Source: Halichondria panicea (lineage: Eukaryota; Porifera; Demospongiae; Suberitida; Halichondriidae). From it: a stretch of 64,000 nucleotides of DNA. The stretch spans positions 3,370,501-3,434,500 of the forward strand of contig NC_087384.1 of assembly GCF_963675165.1 (NCBI RefSeq), given 5' to 3'. Below the pieces are notes generated by a model. The model had not been told where the DNA came from and searched no databases. It saw only the letters and a list, made by a program, of their open reading frames with translations. Of this stretch, positions 24,405-35,658 are shown one piece after another. Position numbers and translations under genes: made by a program. The first letter of the stretch is position 1. Each line of letters starts with the position of its first letter.

Positions 24405-26720
24405 CTACTTCATTTCAATCTCAACTTTAGTTATTGAGCTTCCATTCTTCTTTGAACAAACAATAATAAATGCAATCAGAACAGCAATGAATGCAGCAAG
24501 AAGCAGAAATGAAATGACAGCAAGAGCAATTGTTGCGTCACGATAGCTTGTGAATTCAGATGGATTAATCAGTGGTTCGGTAGCTGGTGTGGCAGGATCC
24601 ATTGTGGAGAAATCAAAATTCTCACAAGTTGGGAAGCGGTTGGGTACAGGGAAACTTCCAGGCACAGATGTTTCATTGACAACCATGGCCATTCCAAAAA
24701 GGAGATGAGGTTCAATGTGGCAATGCATGATCCACCAACCCCAGTTGTTTCTCGGGAAGCGTAATCGAACATAACCACCAACAGGAACAATAACCGTGTC
24801 TTTCAGAGGGCATGTGTTGCTCTGTTCACAAGCAGATGTGGGTACTACATCATTGGCCCAACGTACCCCAGTATTGCAAAAACCACCATCAGCAGAACAA
24901 TTTATGTCACTATTAATCATGCTGACAGTTCCATTTACATAAGTAGGAAAGCCAACATTCATTATAAAGTAGTGATGTCCATGCAAGTGAATGGGGTGAG
25001 CTTCACCCCCAGATATATCTTTGTCCTGTCCGAGATTCATGAAAACAAACTCTATTGTGTCGTTAGTTGCAGTATAAGTGTGAACGCAAGTAAATGGTGG
25101 CTGAGTTGATAGTGTAGTAGTTGGAGCAGCGGTAGACGGGCCTCCGGAACTTACAGTTGTAGGAGTTTGAAAAACACTGTACTGACAGAAAAGGTTTGGT
25201 GGAATATCTTCAAGCTGAGACAGGGGTGGGCTTTGGGGAAAATCAAAAATACGATCATTAATAGATGGTCCTCGACTAAATCCAAAATTGAGGAAAGCAG
25301 TACTGCTTACATCATCATTTGGCACTGGTTCACGGTTAGATAGTTCAAGCTCTCCAACATTTATGCACTGGATATTCAAATCGGGAGGAAAATTTTCAAA
25401 TGGACAGTTTAGGGCATAACAACTGTTATTTGTTGTGCAGCGAGTATTCGGTTCGTACGAATCGTCAAAATCAACAGGGAGCACATCACTAGCACCGTCA
25501 TAGTGAAGAACAGCATAACCACGATGGGATTTAACACAATACCCTCTTTGTTCCAGTTCGCTTGGAACTTCCAGAGTTTCTACTAGCATGAGGTAATTGT
25601 CAACATTTTCTGATGCGTTAAGAACAAAGTCATAACGTTCTCCAACGTGAACGATGATGAAGTCAACAGCTGTGTTGTTAGGTACTATAGCGTCAATACC
25701 GTCAGTAGCAATTACTCGCATTTTATGTCCACTTATGGAAAACCTATAAGCAAAAGTTACCTGCGATCCAATGATTCGAAAACGATAGCTTGTATTTGTA
25801 GAAACATTGAAGAAAGGAAGAGAGTTATTTGCAACTCTAAAACAATTCGACGCAGCTTGGTTAAACCTCCAGCCTCCAAAATTCATAAAGCCAGCAAAGA
25901 ATAGCTCACCACTAGCAGATGTACCATCATATGTAGTAATAGACATATAAGGTACCGATGAATTAACTGGATCTGGCAGAGCATATGGAGCTTCTATCCA
26001 ACTGTCGGAGTTAACAGGAAACCATTCAAAGAAGGAAATAGTATGTTCCTCTGGTATGTCTTCAAAGCCAGGATCGGACTCATCTGAATCCAGAACAACA
26101 AGTGCCCCGTACATTCCATTGCTCCTCTCATCGAACTGGTGAGAGTGGTACCAATATGTTCCAGCAGGATAAAACTCAAAATCATACACGAAACTATTAC
26201 TTGGAAGAATGGGACACTGGGTGATGTATGGTACACCATCTGAATACTGATTTTGTGAGCCACTGCTGCCATTCACGTGTTGCCCATGCCAGTGCAAGGT
26301 GATTGCTTCTTTGCCAAGATTGTTGGTAACATTGATTCTAACTCGCTGATTTTTGTAACCGATAATAGTAGGCCCAGGTAGTTGGTCATTCACCACTAAC
26401 AGATTCCTACGAGTTGTTCCATCTGCAACAATTGGCTGAAAGAGTTCAGTGACATTTCCATTTTCAACTAGATTTTCAAACACGAAATCAAAACCTCCTT
26501 CACTGTTAACTACGACTTGGAATCCACTAGATTCTCTCGTTCCATTTTTGACACAATATGCCGTCAGAGTTTCCATAGTTGAAACAGTAAGCTGAATGTA
26601 GCACGTTTCATTACGAGGTGGACATCTGATAGATGTCTGTGGTTGAACATAGCTTATTGCGTCAGCCTCAGCAAAAGTGATAGCAAGCACTACTATTGCA
26701 ACAAACATTTTCGGAGCCAT
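24405..26720 (-). CDS. Laccase-like multicopper oxidase, intronless, membrane-anchored
   Basis: Three-cupredoxin-domain oxidase that couples one-electron oxidation of a substrate to reduction of O2 to water. Single uninterrupted exon. The frame opens at 26774 (789 aa), but I place the start at 26720 (771 aa) because that Met begins a clean signal peptide (APKMFVAIVVLAITFAEADA). Counted from 26774: HWHG 161-164, HSH 210-212, HPIHLHGH 593-600, HCHIEPHLLFGM 684-695. All copper ligands are present; the T1 axial position is Met695, as in plant-type laccases. A Thr/Pro-rich patch lies near 540-555. A C-terminal helix (about 755-778) and short basic tail suggest a type I membrane protein with its catalytic part outside. 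Many N-glycosylation sequons. Physiological substrate unknown. The lack of introns contrasts with most neighbours and suggests retroposition or transfer. Confidence 0.93.
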   Translation of the reverse strand: MAPKMFVAIVVLAITFAEADAISYVQPQTSIRCPPRNETCYIQLTVSTMETLTAYCVKNGTRESSGFQVVVNSEGGFDFVFENLVENGNVTELFQPIVADGTTRRNLLVVNDQLPGPTIIGYKNQRVRINVTNNLGKEAITLHWHGQHVNGSSGSQNQYSDGVPYITQCPILPSNSFVYDFEFYPAGTYWYHSHQFDERSNGMYGALVVLDSDESDPGFEDIPEEHTISFFEWFPVNSDSWIEAPYALPDPVNSSVPYMSITTYDGTSASGELFFAGFMNFGGWRFNQAASNCFRVANNSLPFFNVSTNTSYRFRIIGSQVTFAYRFSISGHKMRVIATDGIDAIVPNNTAVDFIIVHVGERYDFVLNASENVDNYLMLVETLEVPSELEQRGYCVKSHRGYAVLHYDGASDVLPVDFDDSYEPNTRCTTNNSCYALNCPFENFPPDLNIQCINVGELELSNREPVPNDDVSSTAFLNFGFSRGPSINDRIFDFPQSPPLSQLEDIPPNLFCQYSVFQTPTTVSSGGPSTAAPTTTLSTQPPFTCVHTYTATNDTIEFVFMNLGQDKDISGGEAHPIHLHGHHYFIMNVGFPTYVNGTVSMINSDINCSADGGFCNTGVRWANDVVPTSACEQSNTCPLKDTVIVPVGGYVRLRFPRNNWGWWIMHCHIEPHLLFGMAMVVNETSVPGSFPVPNRFPTCENFDFSTMDPATPATEPLINPSEFTSYRDATIALAVISFLLLAAFIAVLIAFIIVCSKKNGSSITKVEIEMK

Positions 26721-27081
26721 TACAGATCTAATTATGAGATGAGAAGCTGTAGGGTTGTATGGCATATGAGTCATGACTCTGGTCCTTAAATACCCTTGGT
26801 AAGGATCTAGTCAAGCCCAACATTTTAGGAGGAAGTCTGAGGAATGGTAAACACTCTACACCTTCTTAAATTACTCGTTGAACACACCAGAATAGGTGCA
26901 TGATGTATAGGCATGTTGTGTTCCTCTTTTGTGAAGCCACACTTGTATCCCCTAATGCACGGAAAGAAACTTAACAGCAGAGGAACCGTTGTAAATTCAT
27001 GCATGCACACACATAGCGACTATCAATTGCCTGGTCAAGGTACGCCTTGTGTTTTTATCAAATTCTGGTTCCTGTACCATT

Positions 27082-27622
27082 TAAGATTAGAGTAGAAGGG
27101 GATTGGCAACGGAAGTGGTTCACGGGATGTTTTACAATGACGTCTATGTAGAGCTCAGAAACAATCCGTGTTTCGCTTTCTACCCCGGGTAAGTTTACCG
27201 GGAAACTTATTGAGTCTAATCATAGTCTATGCATGTGTCTCAAAGACCCCTCTAACACTTAAACAAATGCCCCCTGATGGTGAGTATCATTTGGAAACGA
27301 AGAAAATACAATCTTGATAGTCGTGAAGTAGCTAGTCTAACACAGAGCGATTTTTCATGCTTGTGTTACTTTAGCTACTATGATATAGCTAAGGTTGTGT
27401 CACTAAGTAGTATGCTGTGTCCCCAAATGGCCACAAGTATTTGATGAAGTTGATGTTTAGCAGCAGAACTGCTCGTGGACTTTTTACAGACAGCAAAAAC
27501 AATTCTCATGAATTATTTATGTTTAGACTCCACGTTGGAAGTAAGCCTCGATTAAAACCGCGGGGAAACACGGATGGTACTTCGAGGGTACCTCGTTTCC
27601 AATCCCTATCTACTCAATCTAT
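27082..27622. mobile_element. 540-bp element with inverted ends
   Basis: The left end taagattagagtagaagggg followed by attggcaacgg is complementary to the right end cctcgtttccaatccctatc plus tactcaatcta. Ends resemble the arms at 9630 and 45950. No ORF of note. Confidence 0.5.
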
Positions 27623-28219
27623 GGTTAGACCTCATTTGGAATACAGTTCTCCAGTAATGTATGGAACCCACACCAAAATAAATACATAAAATTAATGACT
27701 TGGAAAAAGTGTAGAAAAGAGCTACATCCATGGGGGGTGTGTGGAACATACTTGGTCAAAACATCATTATTGAAGTTTCGCAATTTTTTTTTGTCAATAA
27801 TTATATACAGCGGGCAAAACAACAGCTTGTCAGTCAGAATAATGACGATAAAAAACATCATACAATGTCAATTGGATTAAAATTTGCTTCAGCATGACAT
27901 TTTGTTTGTTTTTGTTAGGCAAATAAAAGGTAAAATTATGCACTATAATTATAGTGTAAACTAAATTGTAGGGGTAGATTGTAAGGTTTCACCACATTTT
28001 GTCTGATTGACTAAAATAAAAAGGTATATAAATACCCTAGTGATGTAATTACAGTACGTGTCATATATACGGAAAGCAGGTTCTCATGGCCAACTCCAGC
28101 ATAAACAATAAATGGATGGTGGGTACAAGAGGGGATAGCCTCAATTCCAGGCCTGTAAAGAGGGGCCCACCAACATAATTATCACAGCAAATCAACATCA
28201 ACCACAAAGGGCATATCCC

Positions 28220-28801
28220 GTCACAGCCGGAATGCGGAATGGAGTACGGAACAGAACATGAAATGACATTGCGTTATATCTTTTTTGGTGAACATAATAT
28301 AATTATAGTACTTATGTTGACTGTACACAACAGTCTGGTGTATAACCAAGCCTTTGCCATAGATTTCCACACACAGTGGGTTGCAGTCAGCAAAATTCTA
28401 CTCTAAACTGTTTCTCATTACCACTGTGCAACAATGTTGTTGATCCTCTTTCCTACAGGTGTCATGCGATGATTACAGCCAGCTACATGCTAGGCTATGA
28501 AGATGAGCATGTGATTTGCAATTTATATTTAAATCTTTTAATTTCATGTGCAAAGTATCTTATCAAATAGAGCAGAATTTGCTTCATGGCCTATTGGGTA
28601 GTTTGCGTTTTCCTATTTTAGCTTGAGTGAATGGTTGAGAATTAATTTCTCCATACCAAAGATCGTTAGTTGCACATGTTCAGCGTGCATGTCTTTCAAC
28701 ACGCACAAATTCTTTAAAACATCAAGGGCCAATTATACAGAACCATCAGCATCATACTAATTTTGTCATTCACATATTCCATTCCATTCCGCATTCCAGC
28801 T
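28220..28801. mobile_element. 580-bp element with inverted ends (GGAATGCGGAATGGA)
   Basis: gccggaatgcggaatggagt near 28220 is the complement of attccattccgcattccagc near 28782. The interior is AT-rich and non-coding. Confidence 0.5.
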
Positions 28802-29086
28802 TTTGCCACTACATGTAGCTCACGAAAATAACGAATTTTTACCCTTCAAAAAATGGCGATAGTTAAATTTCTTGCTGTGGCAACTCTTAAATGAGTATAT
28901 TTCTGGTTTCATTACACAGTAGCTAAATACAGGAATTACCTCTCTAAATATCTCCCATTATATATACCTCAATCACTAAAAACGCTAGTTATACCCGTCA
29001 TTCTAATACCAAAAGCTGAGTAATCAATTATAATAATCATAATGTTTCACATTTCACATTGCAACAACCGTTGAGTCAACACCTAG

Positions 29087-32000
29087 CTACAAAGTCTCAT
29101 GCAGTTTATCAGTAGAGTCTTTTTGGGATGGAAGTTCAGTCGTAAGTGCCTGTGAGCCATAGCCTAATCCAACTCCCCTAGCTACATGTGTGAGGAAACG
29201 AGATGCTTCATACTGCTGCTCCAAAGCTGTTAGTGCTCTCTCTGAACTCTTTGCACTACCCTCATTAATCTGCTCACTGGGTTGCGTACATTGAGAAGAT
29301 GAAGATTTACCTGTACCTTGGAAAGGTAAAAGGACAAAACATTCATGTTGTTGCACGCACCAATTCCCATAAGCCTCCTAAATTTGTTGTCTTCACCATC
29401 TTTTCCAAGTGACACACTTTCCCATTGGTTTCTGGATTGGACTACCTACATTAGGTGAATAATTTCACAGACATCATTTATACTTCTTATATGGGTTAAA
29501 GGTATAGTACAACATGACGGTGACCATTTGAAGCAACTACCGTATTAACGGGTTATTTTCGAGGGGCTAAATTTTCGCAGATTGCCCAAACTAAACATTT
29601 CGAAGATAGCGGTTCAAATGACCACACCCCTACAGTAGATAGGTTTCAATACGGATGTAAACCAATTTTCGAGGCATTCGTGTTCTGGGTCAATCCTTGA
29701 AAACAACCAGCTATACGGTATTGCAGTAAATCACTTGAGTGTGACCTCACCTAACATAATGGTCAATTGTGCATAATAATATTATTTATCTTACTTTGTT
29801 TTTTTTCCCAGACCACAACAGCTTCCGCTTCTCCTGGACAACTCTTTGTTGCTGTGTTATAGGTTTTGCCAGGGCACTGAGATAGGATGGTTGCTTGGAA
29901 GCTAACTCTTGTGCAGCAGCAATGGCTTGCTCAAAACTATCCTCTATTGATTAGACGACTGAATAATATTGGACACAATATTCAGTTCATGTTCAAACTT
30001 ACTGTCATCACTTGAAATGCCATCCACTACCTCTTGAATTTCTTCACGCTCTTGTTTTGCAGTACCTTCACAACCAGTCTTTTTTGCTGCTAATAAATTT
30101 TTACTGGCGAGTTTGTCTTCATGATAGCTCTTTTTTTCACAACTTGGACCACTAGAAGTAAAGGAGTGTTCACTGCTTGTTAATTTACATTCTTTAGGCG
30201 ATTGAGATAGTCTGGAATGAGCAAGAATAATATTGTAATTATATCAATGGCACCAACTCATTCATTCAAGTCATAATTATGGCATTAATAAAATTCACCT
30301 CCTATGGTTCGATCGACGCCTCTCATCTCGATGTGATTTGTGATGCGAAGCTCTTAGTGACAACGGGCTTCGAGATCTGTGCCGCTTATGCGACCCTAAG
30401 CAGTTAATTTACAAACATAAGACATGTGCATGTACATGTATGTATAATCAGGAGCAGATTACAGAAGGAACGTCTAACTCTACATGGGAAGAAATGTTTT
30501 AAGTCAGCCTGTGAATATCATTATGAACAGATTTTGTATGTAGTGAAGCAGCAGGAGAGCTAGGTTGAGCCGGAAAGAGCTAAAACGAATAGCTAGGTCT
30601 TTAATAGATGTTGGTATACATCATGGAAGATTCTGTCAGTGATAGATGTTGGTATACACATCACATCATATTCATGTAAAAATTAAGTTTGCTAGACCTA
30701 GACTAACGGTGTTTTGTTTTTGCAGTAGGGAGTCTTACTGGGATTTTTAGAACACTTACAGAGAGCTTATTACCAGGCCTATAGCTCACTAGCTAGCTGA
30801 AGCTTTTCACCTATGCGCTGGTAAAGGTGCACCATCAGCTCAATTAGCACTCGCCCGCAGATGATTATCACCCACTTAGCAGTTCGGTCATTCTTTGCAA
30901 ACTTGCACGAGATGCGATTCCCAACGTAAGACACTCCTTCTGTAATCTGCTCCTGCTATAATTTATACACACTAAGTCGAAAAATGACAACTTTTACGAT
31001 TTTTATAGCCTTGATCTTCATAATTATCCCTCTCCCTGTGATTTCGTTCTTCGCTGACAGTAGATGCTTTGCTTGAAATTTTTTTGCTGGTCTGCATGCA
31101 TGAGAGAATATTCGGATCAGGACGAATCCACCTGACCGTAGGTAATTTACGGTCACTATTCTTATAGCCTAGTTTGTAGTTTCTGTAAGTTTAAAAAGTT
31201 TTTCAGGGTGATCAACATTTCACTTTTGCCAATTTTGTTCAGAAGCAAAAATATAAGTCAGTGCTCTTGTGCTAGCCTCGAGACCAGAGCGGTATAGTCT
31301 GAAGGTCAGCACAAGAGCAAGAGCACTGGTTTGTGTCTCTGCTTTGAAGCAAAATTGGCGAAAATAAAACTGCAGCTTACAGACACTAAAAATTAGGCTA
31401 GAAGTAGTCTGCAAGAGAAGTTTGAAGAAAACCAAATTAATACATGCAGTAACCTTATAGTTAGCTAAGGTCAAGTGGTTCCAGCCTCCTCTGCAGATAC
31501 ATGGCTCTATGATGGAAACGATGGGCGGAGTCAATAGTCACATGGTGATACTTCAATTTCTGCACAAGCTTCTTTACTCTGCGTGGCTGCAAAATGTTCA
31601 AGGGGCTTAATTTTTACTGTTTTTTAATTAAAATTATCTGCTATAACATGCAAAGATTAAAGTCATGGCTTCTAGTAAGCAGTCAACCCATGAACAAGTA
31701 TTTAATAAAATGCTTGAAATTTAAGTGCCTCAAAAATTTCGCACTATAACTGGCGGTTAAGTGAGGGGAGGTGTTGTGATGGAGCTGCCCTCCTATAGGA
31801 ACTGTAAGCTATTAGAAGGCCGCATGCCCTATATCTTTCCTTTCACATGTGCTCATCCAGGTAACTATACTATAATTTATGTAGCTAATGGACATAGCAG
31901 GACGAATGTGACTCCACATTGCTGAGAGAGCCAAACTGGTGCACTCCGTCGATCTGAGTATGCCTTTCCCCAGTGGTGTTAAAGAGCATGCAAGGTAACA

Positions 32001-33857
32001 TTGTATGTAATTAATGTGTCTGTGTGAGCATTATGCTTTACTTTAGGGGGTGTGACAAACTAGTGACTCATCAATCTGGACTACCACTCTTAAGGATGAT
32101 ATAAGGGTACTACCGTAAGCGGTAATTTTCGTGGTGTAAAAATTCGTTCAACTCGAACAAGGTGACTTTTGCGAGTAAACATTTCATTGCCTGCACTGCA
32201 TTGTATGCGTTACGGTAAACCACGCCTACGTTTTTATGGGGGGAAATTCAGCTTGCCCACGAAAACAATACGGTATCTCAAACTGTACTGGATGGCAAGA
32301 ATCATAGTAATTATGCCTCGGGTGCGCATGCACAGCAAGGTGTACGGTAGTGCGTTTGTGTGTCTGTCTGTGTGTGTAGACTGCTACAGCTGCTCAAAGA
32401 TAAATAAAGTGCAAGCAAAAGTTTCTATAGGCTTCTTATAGTCATGTTTTCTTGGATTGCAATTTGTGGTTTTGCAAAATAATATTGCTTCGTTCTCGAG
32501 TTATAGCTAGGTTTGCTTACATGGAACACCATTGTAGCCTTTCCTTTCAGAGCAGTGCGAACAAATTTGTCCGCTGGGAACGTCCCAGATTTAGCATCCT
32601 TGTCCCTTGTCCTGAAGGGAAACCTCAGATATCCAGGATTTTCAAGGTTGCTGCTCCTGAGCTGGGTTACTAAGCTCCAGTAAAGCTTAGCAGGCCTGAA
32701 ATTACTGCTAATAATGACTTATTATGAGCATGCGCAGTGAGCTAGTGAACTACATTGAGAGCTGAGCAGTGATACTGGGGCATCCCTGCATCCCCACAAC
32801 AATTTACATGCAGGAAAACATGGAAGAAGGAATTGTTGTCTTTGCACTGAACATCAGAGTCGTGTGCTCCAATTATCCTACATTTCCCTCCTTCGGCGGC
32901 CAGCTGCTCGGGGGCTAACGCTTTTGTCCCTGACATTTGGCTGGGGACGTTGGCACCTACAATGTACACCTGTATGCTACTTAGTAGTTAGCTGTACACT
33001 AGAACGCTAGCTATTGGTAGCTGCAAGAGTGAGAAAAGAACTGCAAAGATGCACTTATCTGTTCATGCAGCCATATTTAATGGACTTCGGATCATTTTTA
33101 GTTACGACAATCGATCATTTTCCGCTTTACGATTTGATCATTTAACCTAGTAGCTTCATGTCTTTTAGCTATTTTAGCTAGGTGTCTCCACTCGTAGTGC
33201 TTCCATTAGGGAGGTTCTCAAAAATAACAAATTAATGTGGAAAGTATGGTTTAGCAGTGTAGTGTGCAATCTCATAGGTGAGCAGGTCAATGATGGATGG
33301 TTTGATTTTGGTCTCTGTATTTTACAACTGCATTTACAAATACAGTATACAGTTGTGCGTAATCATAGGCTCAAAAATAAAGGTGCATGCTTTGGCAACA
33401 CGAACACTCTTGCTCTTTTTTTTACAAGTCCGTAAAAAGTTCGTGTTTTATTTTAGGACCTCAAGAATTGCGTTCAATCTGGGATGGCAGTGGGGCCGTA
33501 TTATCTTTATAGATTCTAGATGTTTAAGCTGAGCCGAGACTAAGCTCTGAAGAATTTAAATTACCCACCTTATTTCCAAATTGCAAAAAATATAAATGGC
33601 TTGCAGCTAGCGCATGTGCTGTAATTTATAAACAATAACTGAGTACAAACGTACTAAAATACTGCCTAGAAGAGGTATTTGAGGTCAAAATCTCAGCCAC
33701 CACTCAGTTGATAAATTAATGCTCTAAATAACGCACACTACCACAACATCATTCTGCATTTCACCTTTTTAGGCTCTGTCTTTGTCTTTTGATGACTTGT
33801 AGATCTTGACTGCTCTTCTGATTCACTGCTGTCGGAATGAGTACCTTTCCCCTCCAT
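29087..33857 (-). CDS. RSRC2: RSRC2-like arginine/serine-rich coiled-coil protein
   Basis: Nuclear RS-rich protein associated with pre-mRNA processing. Seven exons: 33765-33857, 30998-31091, 30299-30395, 30003-30211, 29795-29943, 29361-29445, 29087-29316; phases agree, 318 aa. Seen: Ser/Glu-rich N-terminus (MEGKGTHSDSSESEEQS), a short RS region (KRHRSRSPLSLRASHHKSHR) that is much shorter than in vertebrates, then the conserved C-terminal SMAP-type block: EQAIAAAQELASKQPSYLSA, EKRKLLWSGKKNK, DNKFRRLMGI, ALEQQYEASRFLTHVARGVG. The order and spacing of these blocks is what identifies RSRC2. Intron 1 (31092-33764) is 2.7 kb and full of transposon sequence, unlike the other introns. Orthology is likely; the function is taken from the family. 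Confidence 0.85.
31165..31403. mobile_element. 240-bp TIR element in the RSRC2-like region (TAGCCTAGTTT family)
   Basis: The left arm (tagcctagtttgtagtttct plus gtaagttt, then ttttgccaattttg) is mirrored by the right arm (caaaattggcgaaaat ... cttacagacactaaaaatta plus ggcta). A related copy lies at 60325-60505. Confidence 0.65.
32108..32276. mobile_element. MITE of the TTCGTTCAACTCGAA subfamily, copy 2
   Basis: Starts ctaccgtaagcggtaatttt and ends near acgaaaacaatacggta. Shares ttcgttcaactcgaa, ggtaaaccacgcctacg and cagcttgcccac with 23036-23203. Lies in intron 1 of the RSRC2-like gene. Confidence 0.65.
32340..33045. repeat. Dispersed repeat, partly inverted at 38285-38590
   Basis: tgtgtgtagactgctacagc, gtttctataggcttctt and agctattggtagctgcaaga recur as complements at 38500-38560 and 38290-38320 in GH3 intron 12. 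Probably two insertions of one element. Confidence 0.5.
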
Positions 33858-34337
33858 TTAATTGTAAACCATGAAGTGAGAAGCCTATAATTAATTAGGC
33901 CACACCTTACGTTTCACGGGTCATAATTATTATTTTTGCAGAATGCAAAAAAAAAAACAACTAATTAGTGGTCCAGGTCAGAGGTCAGAATGGCCACAAC
34001 ACAGTAATGTTGCTTTTGCATGGTGTGTTTTGCTAGAGTGACTTTTTGTGATTTGTTGTGACTCTGTTTGTGGTTTTATAATGATATTCATCGAATTTCC
34101 CCTCCTTGGTCTGTTTTGGGGAGCAGTACTACATGTAGCCTCACAAGGCCGAAGAGCGGCGCGGCCTGGGATATGGATCGAGGGGCTACTATACTACATG
34201 TATCTATAATTGTAGATTGGGCGTGGGCCGCCCTTTGTCATGCAGAATAATTATGCTCAGTCAGGAGAAAATGACCTCTGGGTTTCCACTCACAATTTGC
34301 TATTGTATTTCATCCAGTGCCACATCATTAATTTTTA

Positions 34338-34400
34338 GCCTCGATCCCAGTCCCTCTCACCGTCTTTCTCAATTGAGAGCGGCCTGGAATCGAGGCTAAT
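34338..34400. repeat. gcctcgat...atcgaggc hairpin repeat
   Basis: tagcctcgatcccag and gcggcctggaatcgaggcta form a short stem. The same gcggcctgggatcgaggcta end recurs near 34808, 43985, 52236, 55148, 55580 and 63320, marking a very common small family. Confidence 0.65.
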
Positions 34401-34461
34401 TAATTTTGTGAGATTTTTTTGGAGAATGTGCTCCTGGCTGATATCACCAAGGCCAAAAATA

Positions 34462-34540
34462 TTTATTTCTCCCAAACACCCCAAACATTGTGTTCCACTA
34501 TAATCATAATGTTTGGAGTGTTAGGGAGAAATAATTATTC
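34462..34540. repeat. 80-bp hairpin (TTTCTCCCAAACACCCCAAACAT)
   Basis: tatttctcccaaacacccca is mirrored by tggagtgttagggagaaata. Non-coding, MITE-like. Confidence 0.6.
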
Positions 34541-35253
34541 CTTTAGCTGAAAATGGCTTAATCAAGGAAGAAATTAAAAGTGTTTCTGAAATGTTGTTTC
34601 TGAAATGTTCAATCAAATTTTTGGACCTTAGCCGTTAGATGATACTCATCAAAAAGGCACTTTTTTAATAGCAAATTTGAGCACTGCGGAGGATGCAACA
34701 TCGAAAATTATGGTGAAACAGTCCCATACCTTAATTGGTTCACCTAACTGATTTCCCACTATAAACTGTACATGCGTAATTAGCTGCCTTCACCACTATT
34801 CGAGGAAGTGCGGCCTGGGAACGAGGCTAATGCGTAATATGACTCCTTCAAGAAAATAATGTGTGTGGTGATGCCTGCCAATTCTATTGTGCAAAAAACC
34901 AGAGTATACATGTACTTCAAGCTTCTTCCACATATATATATATATAATTATGCATTACTATATCTTACCGCAATGCAGTTTTTAAAGCATTTTGCCACTG
35001 CATTGGGTAGGGATCACATTAATTTTGTAAATTATTACCAGGGATAATCGCATGTTGTCCTATTATTCACTGTGATTCTTACAGTGATTAATCGCGTATC
35101 AGTAATGGCACGTCGTCAAGGCAATAATTGCACATCGTTCATTAACGGCGTGCAATTACTGCCTTGACGACCGCATGTTCGAATAATGGCCGCGGCAAAT
35201 TTTTTTTACTGAAACTGCAGCTAAAAATATCTTGCATCACAAACGATTAACAA

Positions 35254-35398
35254 TCAATAGTATGGCTACTCGTGCAATAAGGGATTAATAGCACTCATAA
35301 AAAGCACTGGCAAGGTTAATAGCACTCGGCGGGCTACGCCTCGTGCAATTAGTATCCTTGCCATTGCTTATTATTGCACTCTTAGCCATACTATTAAT
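35254..35398. repeat. 145-bp inverted repeat (AATAGTATGGCTA ends)
   Basis: tcaatagtatggcta and tagccatactatta are inverted ends; the arms share tgcaataa and cttgcca words. Non-coding. Confidence 0.6.
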
Positions 35399-35658
35399 TA
35401 TGCCTCGAGGGATACAGTAAAGCTGATTAAAGCACTTCAGTGTTCAAAAAGCTGCAAAGCCCTTTTGCAACTGCATTTGGTATACTGTAGGGATCACTTT
35501 TGTAAATTTATCATGCTAATTATGCCTCAAGGCATAGCCGCACGAGGGATACAGTAAAGCTGATTGAAAAATAATAATAATTAAAGCACTTCAGTGTTCT
35601 AAATTAAGGTATTTCACTATTATTTCACTATCTCAGATTCTGTGCTGACAAAACTCGC

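Larger units (their letters stand above)
26775..29086. other. Intergenic region upstream of the oxidase gene
   Basis: 2.3 kb holding the oxidase promoter and the 3' flank of the RSRC2-like gene. Two elements with inverted ends are visible (27082-27622 and 28220-28801). No gene seen. Confidence 0.5.
33858..35658. other. Intergenic region with palindromic elements
   Basis: 1.8 kb between the 5' end of the RSRC2-like gene and the 3' end of the GH3 gene. Contains hairpins at 34338-34400, 34462-34540, 35095-35175 and 35254-35398. The stretch near 35403-35480 is partly repeated at 35515-35600. No gene seen. Confidence 0.5.
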
